From: Pseudophaeomoniella oleicola
Taxonomy: Eukaryota; Ascomycota; Eurotiomycetes; Phaeomoniellales; Phaeomoniellaceae
Direction: 5' to 3'
Length of the DNA stretch: 64,000 nucleotides
Assembly: GCA_003868215.1 (NCBI GenBank)
Contig: QWDQ01000003.1
Location: forward strand, 620,001 to 684,000
Every line of letters begins with the position of its first letter. The stretch's first letter is position 1. The position numbers were made by a program, and so were the translations under genes. Shown here piece after piece: positions 1-10,761 of this stretch. The notes below the pieces were generated by a model. The model saw only the letters and a program-made list of their open reading frames with translations, did no database searches and was not told the origin of the DNA.

Positions 1-13
1 GATCATGGGCCAT

Positions 14-460
14 ACGCATTCGCAACTTGAATCAGAAACGGATTGAAGTAAACGTCGTCGAAGAGAAGATCACTTTGAGCCAGAGGTGTCGTCTGTAGGA
101 TATTGGCTTTGAGAAGCACGTCTGATTAGCATACATGTCGATAGCGGCTTGCGACGTGGCCAAATCATATTGCGGCATACATTTAACACCGTGATTGAAG
201 ATGATATCTTCCTCTGAAAGACGACGGTCCACCTCGCCACAGACAGCAGCGTTCAGTTTCTTTACATGGTCGACGTCTATAATCGATCTGAGGACGACGA
301 ATCCATCTTGATGTAGAGCCTCAAGCGCTTTACGAAGAGAATCAGATCCATATTTACCATTCTCACGGTCTTGGGCCGACAAGTCGACAGCTTGCGCGTG
401 GTTCGTTGTTTCTATGGTTGCGCCCATCTTGGCTCGCGACGTATATAGTTCAAAGCTCAA
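14..460 (-). CDS. Phytanoyl-CoA dioxygenase family protein, 5' part only
   Basis: The 5' end of a gene leaving the window on the left. Exon 1 runs 460-181 and exon 2 121-16, separated by a 59-nt intron (180-122) with a GTATGC donor and a GCTAATCAG branch/acceptor; a second donor lies at 15-14. The spliced protein reads through NHGVKY into LLKANILQ and then LLFDDVYFNPFLIQ, the pattern of the N-terminal half of fungal PhyH-like Fe(II)/2-oxoglutarate dioxygenases, including 'DGFVVLRSIID' near residue 50. The catalytic HxD..H lies outside the window, so activity and substrate cannot be judged. It is divergent from the permease at 1308. The family call is likely; the exact role is unknown. Confidence 0.72.
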
Positions 461-1307
461 ATTGTTCTGATTATGATTTCTTGTGACATCTTGATTCTTG
501 CTGCGAGCATTTGAACTGGATTATCTGAAGCTTACGGACTCCACCGTGTGTAACATAGTCTGCTGTCTATATTCTATAGCAATAGATAAGCCCCTCCAAG
601 TGTTTGGGCGGTCATCTGCGTCTTGCCCAGCCGTCTGGAAACTTCACAGCCCAACAAAGATGTTGACCTCGGCCATACCGTCAGGGGCGGCTGGCGGCAA
701 AGAGATAACATACCGTCTATGGCGTCTTCGCCATGTCTCTTCACTAGCTTGGTCGCTGCGTGAAAAGTAGCGAGTAATCCTGTTAGTTACAACAGTCGCA
801 AAGAACAATTCAGCACAGGCAGGAGACAGCGCGACAGTCAGCATTCTTTTTCCATCATTGGGCGACAGCCTCTCCACGAGGTGATATCCGCTAGTCCTTA
901 GGCTCACACTCTCTTATGCCACCAGATAAGTAGTAGTTATCGAGGTGGCAAGAAACTCGCTAGAACGAACATGGCGCATCTCTCCGTCGCCTTATCAGAT
1001 GTGGGCTGATTGGCCTCGACTGGCCTCGCTGGCCAAGGTGTGCAGGTCCACACGACCCATCGAAGCCATCTGCCATAAGATAACGATGGCATTGAGAGAA
1101 ATATGTACTAAATCTGAGCAGGGGGGGTTGCACTCGTAGGCTCGAATGGTCCATTGCGACCCACAGATACGCGGCTGTTCAACTACTGTGGCCGCGCCGA
1201 GATGTTCTTAAGACGGATGCCCACTGCTCAATCGTTTGACTGACATCCCTTTACGCCGTCTTGCTTGCTGTGTTACCTCGTTACAGGCCTCCAGCCAGAC
1301 ATTCAGA
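461..1307. promoter_or_regulatory. Divergent intergenic region with a cluster of GATA-factor-type sites
   Basis: The 847 bp between the dioxygenase and permease starts hold no convincing gene. HGATAR motifs are seen at 521-526 (reverse), 584-590, 703-708, 924-929, 937-942 (reverse), 991-997 (reverse) and 1078-1083. About two or three would be expected by chance. Fungal NCS1 permeases are commonly under AreA/Gln3-type GATA control in nitrogen limitation, so nitrogen regulation of the permease is a reasonable inference. Short reading frames here (for example 644-907 and 945-1139) resemble nothing known. Confidence 0.45.
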
Positions 1308-3304
1308 ATGGCGACGTGGATCAATCAGAAGAAGGCTACTATGTCAGTAGCTTTCAAAGACAAGGAGTCCTTCATCGCTGCGGTGCAAGTCAGGGACACG
1401 TCGGATGAGGGTCAAGATTATGACCGCGCCGACAGACGATGGCTCAACGAGGGTGAGCGCTCCTCTGCCACTGATACTGCTGCCACAATCTAACCATTGT
1501 ATGTCAGATCTGGAACCTACATCACCTGAAAAGCGAAGTATGTACAACGCTATGATTCCTTCACCCTCTCAACTAACACCTGGTAATAGCATGGTCGTTC
1601 ATGACCTACGTTTTATTCTACTGGGGTTTGTCGTTTGGCAACTGGAATCTTGGTTCTGTGAGTCTTCTGGCGGCAACCCAATCCACGCAGAGCACTAATG
1701 GTGACTACCCAGACCATGGTCGGTATTGGCCTGAACTGGTGGCAGGCTATTCTTGTCATCTTTATCTCCCAGTCAATCTCATCAATTGCTATGGCGTTCA
1801 ACTCCCGTTGCGCAAGCACGTTCCATATTGGTTACCCCGCCGTAGCAAGGAGCGTCTTCGGACTCTGGGGCAGCTTCTACTTCGTCGCTGCCAGAGCGGT
1901 CCTTGCGATCATCTGGTATGGTGTTCAACGTACGTCCTCTGCTCAGCATCTCCGTACCTCATGAATGTCTTCTAACGTGATATTAGTTTACACTGGAGCT
2001 AGCTACATGGCAAATCTACTACGAGCTATTTTCGGTCACCATTTCACTGATATTCCCAATCACATACCTGCGTCAGTCGGTATCACCAGCAGCCGGATGC
2101 TTGCATTCTTCCTCTTCTGGCTGGTGCACTTTGGGTTCTGCTTCTTCCGCCCATACCAGTTGAAGAAGTTCTTCTGGTTCAAGGGGTTCATCGTCATGCC
2201 CGCTGTCTTTGGCTTGTTCATCTTCTGCATGGCGAACACTGGCGGAAAGATGAGCGGTTCGCTCCCGGCCGCGACGGCTAACGGCGGAATGGGGTGGTTC
2301 TTTATGCATGCCATCAACAGCGGTATGGGAAATACTGCTACTCTGATCACCAACCAACCAGATATTGCCCGTTGGAGCAAGACAAAGTGGGGAGCAACTT
2401 GGAGTGTCATCGTTCAACCCGTTGCAGTAACGCTATCTGCCTCATTTGGTATCCTCAGCACAGCCGCCATCAACAGTGCTTGGGGACTTAGCCTCTGGAA
2501 CCCCTGGGACCTGCTTGATGCTATTATGGATCGCTATTGGTCCGGAGGAGCTCGTTTCGCAATCGTCCTGTGCGCGGCGACTTGGATAGTATCCGTCCTG
2601 GGAACAAACATTGCGGCAAACATGATTCCGTTTGGATCCGACTCCGCCATGTTGTGGCCTCGATACATTGACATGAAAAGAGGTTTCTTCATTGTCGAAT
2701 TCCTTGCCTTTGCCATTTGCCCTTGGAAGATCCTGGCCTCTGCGGCCACTTTCACCAACTTCTTGTCCGGATATGGGCTCTTTATGGCAAGCGTTGTCGC
2801 AATTATGATCGGCGATTGTGAGTAACACCCGTCTTTCAGATCATACCGCTTCTATGCAATGTAACTAATATGGCAATACTAGACTTCTTCTTCACACGCG
2901 GGAATGTGTACATACCATATCTTTACAATCCCGGCCGAGGCAACCCACATTACTATTACCACCGCGGATGGAACGTCCAAGCCGTGATCGCCTACATCGT
3001 CGGCATCGCGCTTCCATTCCCCGGCTTCTGCGCCTCCTTGGGCGCCAGCGGCGTCAACGCTGCCGGTCAACACCTGTTCCAAATGGGTTGGCTCCTATCC
3101 TTCTTCTCGTCGCTCATCGTATACGTCGCCATCTGCAAAGTCTGGCCGACGTGCAACCAGCGGATCGTGAAGGAAACCGGGCTCGGATGGGAAGGTCTCG
3201 CGGTCCGCAATACCGACGTCGTCGAGTCGGTTTCCGTGGCCGAGGAGGGAAATATGACGCCACCGGATGCGAAGAGCGCTATGGCTGGGGAGAAGGCATT
3301 TTAA
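1308..3304 (+). CDS. NCS1-family permease (Fur type: uracil/allantoin/purine-related)
   Basis: A membrane symporter of the nucleobase-cation-symport-1 family, predicted to import a nucleobase, allantoin or related compound with protons at the plasma membrane. Six exons: 1308-1452, 1508-1537, 1590-1657, 1713-1929, 1987-2817 and 2883-3304, giving 570 aa, the usual length. Recognisable parts are the N-terminal SPEKRTWSFMTY, the GNWNLGS and GIGLNWWQ of TM1, FHIGYPAVAR after TM2, NTATLITNQPDIAR in the mid region, and IGDYFFFTRG near TM10. About 12 membrane segments fit. The start could also be the in-frame ATG at 1341; 1308 gives the longer N-tail. The specificity (FurA-, FurD- or FurE-like) cannot be assigned by eye. 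GATA motifs upstream suggest nitrogen control. Confidence 0.9.
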
Positions 3305-3395
3305 AAGGAGGGATAATAATGAGTTCTTGTTAAAAACAAACGAAGCAGTAACAAACATTCAATTTATGAAATTTTGTTCATTCGTTCTAGAAAGA

Positions 3396-3450
3396 AGAGA
3401 GAGAGAGAGAGAGAGCACTCACATATCTACCTACCTACCTACCTACCTAC
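3396..3450. repeat. Microsatellites (GA)n and (CTAC)6
   Basis: A GA dinucleotide run at 3396-3415, followed after a few bases by six CTAC units at 3427-3450, just downstream of the permease stop, probably in its 3' UTR. Confidence 0.9.
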
Positions 3451-3623
3451 CTCCCTAATTAGTCCCCATTCCTAGTCCTCCTTGCAATAGGTATTACAAT
3501 ACACGAAGCCAAACTTTTGTCGCCCTTTTTCCTTTACCGAACTCATTTCAACTCACTTTTCAAAAGAAAAAAGCAATCCAGCCAAACATTTCAGCCAGCA
3601 ACATTACCTACGTACTAACTGAT

Positions 3624-3643
3624 TGACTGACTGACTGACTGAC
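3624..3643. repeat. Microsatellite (TGAC)5
   Basis: Five perfect TGAC units, followed by a short A-run; an intergenic tetranucleotide repeat. Confidence 0.9.
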
Positions 3644-4346
3644 TGATGCAAGAAAAAAAAAATTGTGAGATTGGTTCAAACGAGAATACGATTAATTTCT
3701 GTGTTCTTAAAGAGGGATGTATTAATTATTAATAGCGGGTTAGGTAGGTAGGTAGATATACCTACTGTATACCTATGCACACAACTCCTCTTTCTACTTG
3801 GGTCTGTACAAATTCATGAGTAAATCATCACTAATTAGTCTTACAGTAATGATCATTCATGAAGGGTAGTTAATTAATTAGTTAGTTGATTCCAATGTGC
3901 CTCCCTCAATTACCCCAGACGTCACCGACGGAGAAACTATCATCTTAATTAGTATTAAAAAGAGAGAAGGAAGAAGAAGAAGAAGAAAGTTGTAATAAGT
4001 TAACTCTATCAGAGAAGTGAAGAGAAGTTAGATGTGTTATGTATATAGACTAGTTGCCGGGTTGAGATGCCGAGATAGAACTAAAGTATAACTTACATGG
4101 CAAAGCCAACATCCAACATCCAACATGAACCAGAGAGAAAAAACATGAGCCCATGATATATACCTAAGAAGGTAGTAGTAGTGTAGTATTACAGCAGGAG
4201 GACAAGGATAGAAAAAAGTCCTCGTGATATTATAACGATCATTACTCGTATTGTCCTTGTTTCTCCCCGTCTTTTATCTGAACTGGAAGTTTTAAAATCT
4301 TTGTTGGTTTTTCTCCAATGGTGAGGTGGTTAGGGTTGGTAATTAC

Positions 4347-4358
4347 TACTACGTAGTA
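4347..4358. repeat. Recurrent palindrome TACTACGTAGTA
   Basis: An exact copy of a 12-bp perfect palindrome found five times in this window, always between genes. The CTACGTAG core is repeated nearby at 4486-4493 and 4633-4640. Confidence 0.8.
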
Positions 4359-5543
4359 CTCGTGCGAGGGAGATGGAATGGCAAATAAGAGTCTTTGTCA
4401 GTTCAGTTCCACATAAGGTACCTAAAGTGAAGTGAAGTGTAATGAGGATGTGGAATCCCCATGGGTGAGTGAGATGTTCGTTGTACTACGTAGGAATATG
4501 GGATTGGATGGATCCCCCCTCGTCCGTCCCCCGCGGTCAACCTCCGCAATGGATGCGGTCTTGATCCGTCTCGCCGTCTTCACCAACATCTCCAAGCTTC
4601 TTGTTTCGTTCGGACAATGTTCCGCAAGCCTACTACGTAGCAAAAAAAAAAAAAAGGTCGTGACTTATTAATTATCCTTTTTCTTTTCTCCTCTTTCTGC
4701 CTTTTTTCCCCATACAAGACTTTCTCCTTCTCCCATCATCTCCTCGTCTCCCTCGCTCACCATCCCGCCTCTGGAGTAAAAAAAGGTCCCATTCTTTCCC
4801 CACTCAACCACTTCATCCCCCTCGAAGTCCCCATCATGTACTACATAGTACGTAGTAGTAACTACCCTCGCTACGTACTCGGAGTAGTGCTGTGAATATC
4901 CCCAAACTTTGCTTCATCAGGGAGAACCAAGTGGGCTCTTGGAGTCACGTTATGCCTCTACTTGGGCCACTTCGTCACATGTTCTGCCTTCCGGTACGCT
5001 GCGATGCTCCAACATTGCACACCGACGTCATTTTTCGCGGTGTGCTCTCGTTGTAACGCCTAATCCTTCCAATTTCAAGGGAGGCTTGCCGTTTCCGAAG
5101 ACGGTAAGGTAGTTCAATATCGGGGAATATAGGCGGGCCGGCAATTATTCGGGCATGGACGAGTGTTGCTGCTCTTTCATCCCGTTTCGTCTCTTTGTTG
5201 TTGGGAATGCTGATTGGTACAGTCGCTTACCCTATCGCTGTTGGTGGTTGTGATCGTCACAGAAAGGTGACTCCATGTCATGCATGGGCATGGTATCCTG
5301 CAGGTCTGCATCGCGTGTTCTGCAATTGTCGTGAAAGTATAACACCTGTACACGAGCCTAAGGTTTGCTTCTCAGTGTCGATCGTCAATGAGTTTAAATA
5401 GGTCAACCCTCCCCCCCCCTCTCCCTCCGTAGACACTTGAAGGTCTTGCTGTTTTGTCTCTGCTGGCTGGGCTGTTTGTGTTTCATCCTTTCTACTCGTA
5501 AAGTGTGCTATACGGAATCTCCAGTCCCACTCTGGCCACAGTC

Positions 5544-7414
5544 ATGGCTGCAGGGCAAGTGAGGCAATCGCCTCTCAAGGGCTTCAATGTTGCCAATCAC
5601 CTCGAGAAGCGAGGTCTTCTCATTGCGATTAACTGCATAGCTGCATTGTCGATCTTCTTCTTTGGCTATGACCAAGGTTAGTGTCTGGCGGTGCGACCTC
5701 GGTCCTGAAATGGTCCTAATATACACAGGGATGATGAGTGGTGTGAACAACGCCAAAGACTACATCGACCGTATGAAATTCGGATATGTCAGCCAGCCAG
5801 GGAACACTCCCGTGGTCACGAATAGCTTGTTGCAAGGTGGCATTGTTTCCGTATACTATCTCGGCACCCTCGTAGGCGGTCTTTTAGGCGGCTGGGTTGG
5901 TGAGAAGGTTGGCCGTATCAAGACTATCGCTCTTGGTGCTGTTTGGGCCATCGTTGGTGCTTCATTGCAAAGCGCGGCCATGAACCACAATTGGATGATC
6001 TGCGGTATGCGATCTGTCATTCCGTACTCCTTGCATTACTGACATGGCACAACAGCCCGTACCGTCAACGGCATTGGAACCGGTATCCTGAATGCCATCG
6101 TCCCAGTATGGGCTACTGAGACAGCCGAGCACACTTCTCGAGGCCAATTCATCGCCATTGAGTTCACTCTCAACATTTTCGGTGTTTGTGTTGCCTACTG
6201 GCTTGAATTGTAAGTCCCATGCCTTCCTTTCCCGTCCCGCATTTGGCTGATTTCAAGACAGTGGTCTCTCTTTCGTCAATGGTGGTGCGTCGCAGATCCG
6301 ATGGCGTTTTCCCATCGCATTCCAGATCATTCCGCTCTTTGTACTTCTGGGCGGCGTCTGGATCATGCCCGAATCTCCTCGCTGGCTGGTCAAAGTCGGA
6401 CGAGAGGAAGAAGCCCGGTATATCCTTGGCCGTCTTCGTGGTGAAGGCAGCGGGGACGAAGGCAAGGCGGAAGCCGAATTCCACGACATTCGCAATGTTT
6501 CAGCCATGGAAAAGGAGACGAGCCACAGCTCCTCGTATCTTGCAATGTTCCTCGGTCGTGGATCGGGGAAACTCCATATCGGCCGACGTGTACAGCTCGT
6601 CATATGGTTACAAATCATGCAGGAATGGGTTGGCATCGCAGGAGTAACTGTATATGCCCCCACGATCTTCCGTATCGCTGGCTACAATACAGAGAAATCA
6701 AACTGGATGTCAGGGCTGAACAATATCTTTTACATGTTCAGCACACTTATTTGTGTATTTACTCTTGACCGCATAGGTCGCCGTTGGACACTTTACTGGG
6801 GTTCGGCTGCGCAGGGAATCGCCATGTTCCTAGCAGGTGGATTCTGTCGCCTCGCCATCAACGCCAATAATGCCGGTGACTCAGGCAAGGCTGCGTCTTA
6901 TGGTGCCGCTGCAGCCAGCTTCCTTTTCATCTTCACATCGGCCTTCGGTGCGACGTGGCTAACAGTCCCTTGGTTATATCCTGCTGAGATCTTTCCCTTG
7001 GCCGTCAGAGCAAAGGGTAATGCCTGGGGAGTGGTCGGCTGGAGTATCGGAAACGGTTGGCTTACACTCCTGTGCCCGGTAATGTTCAACAGCATCAACG
7101 AAAAGACGCTCTACATCTTCGGTATCGCCAATGCTATCACGATCCCCATGGTCTGGGCTCTGTACCCCGAATCCAACCAGCGAACACTGGAAGAAATGGA
7201 CCTCTTGTTCGCAGCAGAGACACCGTGGAATTGGGATGCTGAAAGGAATTTCTCTCGATTGGTCGACGAGAACCCGCAACTGGTGCAAGCCGCCAAGACA
7301 GGGAAACATGTTGTCGATCCTGAAACTGGTATCCACGGCTTGGGAGACGACCAGACGGCCGAAAGGAAGAACAGCGTCACGGCGGCGCATGTTGACGATG
7401 AAGCAAAAGTATGA
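5544..7414 (+). CDS. MFS sugar transporter (sugar porter family)
   Basis: A plasma-membrane sugar/H+ symporter of the major facilitator superfamily. Four exons (5544-5676, 5729-6004, 6056-6209, 6262-7414) encode 571 aa. Family marks in order: FFFGYDQGMMSG in TM1, GWVGEKVGRIK between TM2 and TM3, ARTVNGIGTGI in TM4, PESPRWLV after TM6, FTLDRIGRRW after TM8, PWLYPAEIFPLAVRAKG after TM10 and YPESNQRTLEEMD after TM12. A hydrophilic tail of about 90 residues follows. The ATG at 5544 gives the usual short cytosolic N-tail, and each intron (51-52 nt) restores a conserved motif. The substrate (hexose, disaccharide, polyol or quinate type) cannot be fixed from sequence. It lies in tandem downstream of the permease but more than 2 kb away, so independent control is likely. 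Confidence 0.92.
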
Positions 7415-8102
7415 GAGGTTTTGCGTTCGCCTGATGGATGACTTGTCGACCCAGATACATAGCTAGAAATCTCTTCATACTATTTTTCTAAATAAAAAGC
7501 AATGGACAGTGATTCAGAAGCGCACATTTGTACCTAGGTAATAGACCACGTCACTCATATATAATGGAAGAGATCCATACATCCAGTATCTGGCAGAGGA
7601 GGTAGTGGCGCAGCAACACGGAGAGGAGTATGTATAGGTTGCTATCCACGTTGAAACATAGTGAATGGCAATTCTCAATATCATGATTCGGTGCGCTCGA
7701 CCTTCTGAGGCGCCATTGTCATAATTAGCGAGGTCTAGGAGCTCGGACAGGAACAAAGTTGTAGCTGATGGATAGATATAAGGTATATATACATGTGACT
7801 GTCAAGCGCAACTGATCAAAAGAACTGACTGTCGGGTAGAAACGGTTTATCTCAGCGATAAGGTGTCTTAGACGGCCATTTCGACTGTAGAAGCGCAATG
7901 TGGATCCAGCTATTACCCACGTGATGTCTAGATGCTCTTGGCTGGATTTGCCTTTGGTTCAGTATCAACATACACTACATCGTTACTGTCCTTGCACTCA
8001 GTAGGTGTCGCCCGAACCTCTTTTACCAATTGTCGCTGGAAAGATCGAGTTTTGTTGTTCCAACCAGTCGCAATTGGAGATGATTGTGACCCCTGTCCAA
8101 TA
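7415..8102. other. Intergenic region
   Basis: No gene supported. Holds a TACCTAGGTA palindrome at 7531. An open frame from 7932 runs into the PHD gene and could give it a 57-residue N-terminal extension, but that stretch lacks the acidic/Ser-rich composition of the protein proper. Confidence 0.5.
7531..7540. repeat. Recurrent palindrome TACCTAGGTA
   Basis: An exact copy of a 10-bp palindrome found eight times in intergenic DNA of the window. Confidence 0.8.
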
Positions 8103-9713
8103 ATGCTTGCGGTCCCTCGTATTAGTGAGGACACTTCGTCCTCAGAGCTTAGCGATGTGCCTCGGTCGCCCTCCACCGAAATTTCAGTCCCCCAATCACA
8201 AAACTCGACGTCGAAGGACCGGAGACCAAATGCACATGGCGAAATACATACAAAGCCGTCTAGTAATATATCTCGAACGGAATCTCCTCTGATTCCCCCT
8301 TTGACCCCAGCCACAGCAGAGATACTAGCTCGGGTGAATAGCCAAAGTCAGATGGAAGCGAGTTCGGACTCGACACGCAACATTCAAGCCACGATGAGTC
8401 TGAATAGCAGATCTCAGACCAAGCCTGAACACTTGGCACCAATGGCGCCTTCCACCTCGAATATAGTCGGACCAATAAGCAACATCTCTCAGATCCGTAA
8501 CCCTTCCAATTCTCACCCGAAGATAATATTGACCAACAGTCCGAACGATGGTGGTCTAAACCGCACTGGCCCAAAACTGAGCCTGAAATTCTACAAACCG
8601 CCCCTAGGCGACAGTGTCCCATCGAGTATGAAGCCAGTAAATCAACTTAGATCAGATGCCGCGGTATCTGTGATCTCAAACCAGCCACGTACACCAGCAT
8701 GGGAACCGGCTGCCACAAGTATTCCAGAGGGTCAAATGCCATCATCGGGTAAGGGGCTTGGCAGGGGGAGACCTGGCATCAAGAGAGGTCCGCGGAAGAG
8801 AAAGCGAGACGAAAATTCGGAGAGCGAGGAAGCCAAGGCAAAGGCATCACCATCGGACGGTTCCGAACTCGATAACTACAGTCCCCAAGAGACCCAAACA
8901 AAATCAGGTCGCCAGGTCCATCGGCCAACGTCGTTCGTGCCTTCGGAATCGCCGCAATCGGCCAAGCCAAAAACCGACGTGAAGGTACTCAAGAAGAAAC
9001 ATTTACCTGCAAGTGCCAAAGGGAGAGATCAGAACATCCTCTGTGAACATTGTCTACGGGGAAACGGACCTCTGGGGAATGCTATTGTCTTTTGTGATGG
9101 TTGTAACAGGGCTTGGCATCAAAAATGTCATGAGCCTCGTATCGCGAAAGAAGTTGTGATAAACACTGAAAAGGATTGGTTTTGCACAGAGTGTACACTG
9201 GCCGCAGCTACAACCGTCAAAAAGAAGCAAGGTAGGCCTCGGAAACTCAGACCGGAGGATATCCCTGCTGGTGGCGCAACGGCACAGATTACGCCCAATG
9301 GTGCCTTTGTCGGAGCAAAAGAGCTTACTGCTCTGGAACAACGCAAATATCTGGAAGGCCTCACGAAGGAGCAGCTCGTTGCGAAACTGTTGAAAGTGGC
9401 CTCAGAAAACCCTTCAATGACCTTGTTTGCTGCGCCGCCTCCGGCTCCTCCCATACCCCAACCACGGCAATCTATATCTATGTCGGTCAACGCAACGCCA
9501 GAAGACAGCGATGACGAGTATATCTATGATGAGCATGCCTTGCTCTATCCGAAACCTGGGTGCGGTATTCGTTTGCCGCCCGAGGAAGAAGATCTTGACA
9601 TGCTACTGGAAGGTCCAGAGTGTAAGACCTTTAGTCATTCACTGCGACCTGATGTGAGACCTGTGATATCCGGTGTAAGATGGGGAAAGCCTGGAGTTCT
9701 CGTATTTGCATAG
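8103..9713 (+). CDS. PHD-finger nuclear protein with AT-hook-like basic motif
   Basis: Single-exon gene, 536 aa from the ATG at 8103, where the protein begins MLAVPRISEDTSSSELSD; an in-frame ATG at 7932 would add 57 residues of unlikely sequence. Residues 1-210 are Ser/Pro/Asn-rich and disordered. A GRGRPGIKRGPRKRKRDE basic stretch resembles an AT-hook and nuclear signal. Around residues 310-370 a C4HC3 PHD finger is clear: CEHC, CDGC, WHQKC and CTEC. Another basic patch (KKKQGRPRK) follows, then a conserved acidic C-terminal part. PHD fingers read histone tails, so a chromatin role in the nucleus is expected. The ligand residue pattern was not enough to predict H3K4me3 or H3K4me0 binding. 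No intron was seen. Confidence 0.85.
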   Translation: MLAVPRISEDTSSSELSDVPRSPSTEISVPQSQNSTSKDRRPNAHGEIHTKPSSNISRTESPLIPPLTPATAEILARVNSQSQMEASSDSTRNIQATMSLNSRSQTKPEHLAPMAPSTSNIVGPISNISQIRNPSNSHPKIILTNSPNDGGLNRTGPKLSLKFYKPPLGDSVPSSMKPVNQLRSDAAVSVISNQPRTPAWEPAATSIPEGQMPSSGKGLGRGRPGIKRGPRKRKRDENSESEEAKAKASPSDGSELDNYSPQETQTKSGRQVHRPTSFVPSESPQSAKPKTDVKVLKKKHLPASAKGRDQNILCEHCLRGNGPLGNAIVFCDGCNRAWHQKCHEPRIAKEVVINTEKDWFCTECTLAAATTVKKKQGRPRKLRPEDIPAGGATAQITPNGAFVGAKELTALEQRKYLEGLTKEQLVAKLLKVASENPSMTLFAAPPPAPPIPQPRQSISMSVNATPEDSDDEYIYDEHALLYPKPGCGIRLPPEEEDLDMLLEGPECKTFSHSLRPDVRPVISGVRWGKPGVLVFA

Positions 9714-10761
9714 ATGGTCTGGACAATCTCCTGTTAATTCTTGAGCTCGTAGGATGCATAAGTCATGAAATAACAGACTACTGTATTCTCTGTCATCTGC
9801 CGTTTCTAATGTCACATTGGTTTCTTGTAGTGCTATTACTGCATCTCAAGACACCTATGATGAAGTCTTGTGGCAAATACTGTGAATGTATGGTAATTAT
9901 AACGTAGATACCTAGGTAGATTATATCCACACATCTAATCCGTTGCATCTCATGTTACTAGTAGATTCTAGCGAGCGAGATATCTTCATTGGGGATCACA
10001 CAAGCCATATTGCTGGTAAAGACTCCCCAATAATATACCCATCTTAGGCTTGGTGAGGACGGTGTTTTGGCATTCCAAAAATTAATGCGTGAAGTCGGAC
10101 TTGATCCCACGACCCCGTTTTGAAATTTGCGCTGCTTGGCTTGTGAAATGAGCCGTTCTGGGAGGGCGGTGAGAGAACAATTATGTGTAACCGGCAGAAT
10201 CCTATCAAAGCGACTCATCCGACTCGACCATTCTCCCCGAAATTTCCGCAACAACATTTCAACTTCTCGACTCACGACAATTTCCATCGCCATCCTCATC
10301 ATCGACTTCGTCCGCCTCCATTTTGCTGGATTATCATCTATTGCCCTTTTCAGCATCCTCGTCAGGGGCAGTGAGATTCTTTACTCCGAGGAAGACCGGA
10401 TCAGAGCACATAATATTCTTTACAATTTTGGACTTTTTGGCGACTACGGAATATCTGAGTCATCGGAGAGACTTTACCATTCTCATATATTGACAATTCG
10501 CTGCTGTACCCTGGACATTTCCGACACTTTCCTAGCAATACCAACTGCCAACCAACCCTTGGGACAGAAAACCATTCAAAATTGTGTGCCTCTGGGCTTT
10601 TGGCAAACTCTGTATCATTTTCAAACATTCTTGAGGTCTACTTCGACAGTTGTACGGCTTGTGGCTTCTCTTTCCAAGTCTCTAATGGAAGTGTTGGTGA
10701 CTGTTTAACGATCACCTTCATGAAAAAATCCCAGCTGGCTTGACACCTGTCCAGTGGAATC
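9714..10761. other. Intergenic region
   Basis: 1 kb with no supportable gene. Contains a TACCTAGGTA palindrome at 9909. A 193-codon open frame (10127-10708) and an antisense 132-codon frame show no family features. A tRNA T-arm-like stretch near 10090 was examined and rejected. Confidence 0.5.
9909..9918. repeat. Recurrent palindrome TACCTAGGTA
   Basis: Exact copy, in the 3' flank of the PHD gene. Confidence 0.8.

Larger units (their letters stand above)
3305..5543. other. Long intergenic region, simple-sequence rich
   Basis: 2.2 kb without a supportable gene. It contains GA, CTAC, TGAC, TAGG and AAG microsatellites (about 3396-3990), a poly-A run near 4641, and an exact TACTACGTAGTA palindrome at 4347 with partial copies at 4486, 4633 and 4840-4880. 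The last 300 bp are pyrimidine-rich and are the likely promoter/5' UTR of the sugar transporter. The short reading frames are unlike known proteins. Confidence 0.6.

Noticed and set aside
10086-10140. tRNA-like T-arm on the minus strand (GGATCAAGTCC)
   Set aside because: The T-stem has a mismatch, and no A-box, anticodon arm or matching acceptor strand lies at the right distance.
10127-10708. 193-codon plus-strand frame upstream of BRF1
   Set aside because: No domain, membrane pattern or family resemblance; it ends just before BRF1 and is probably its leader region.
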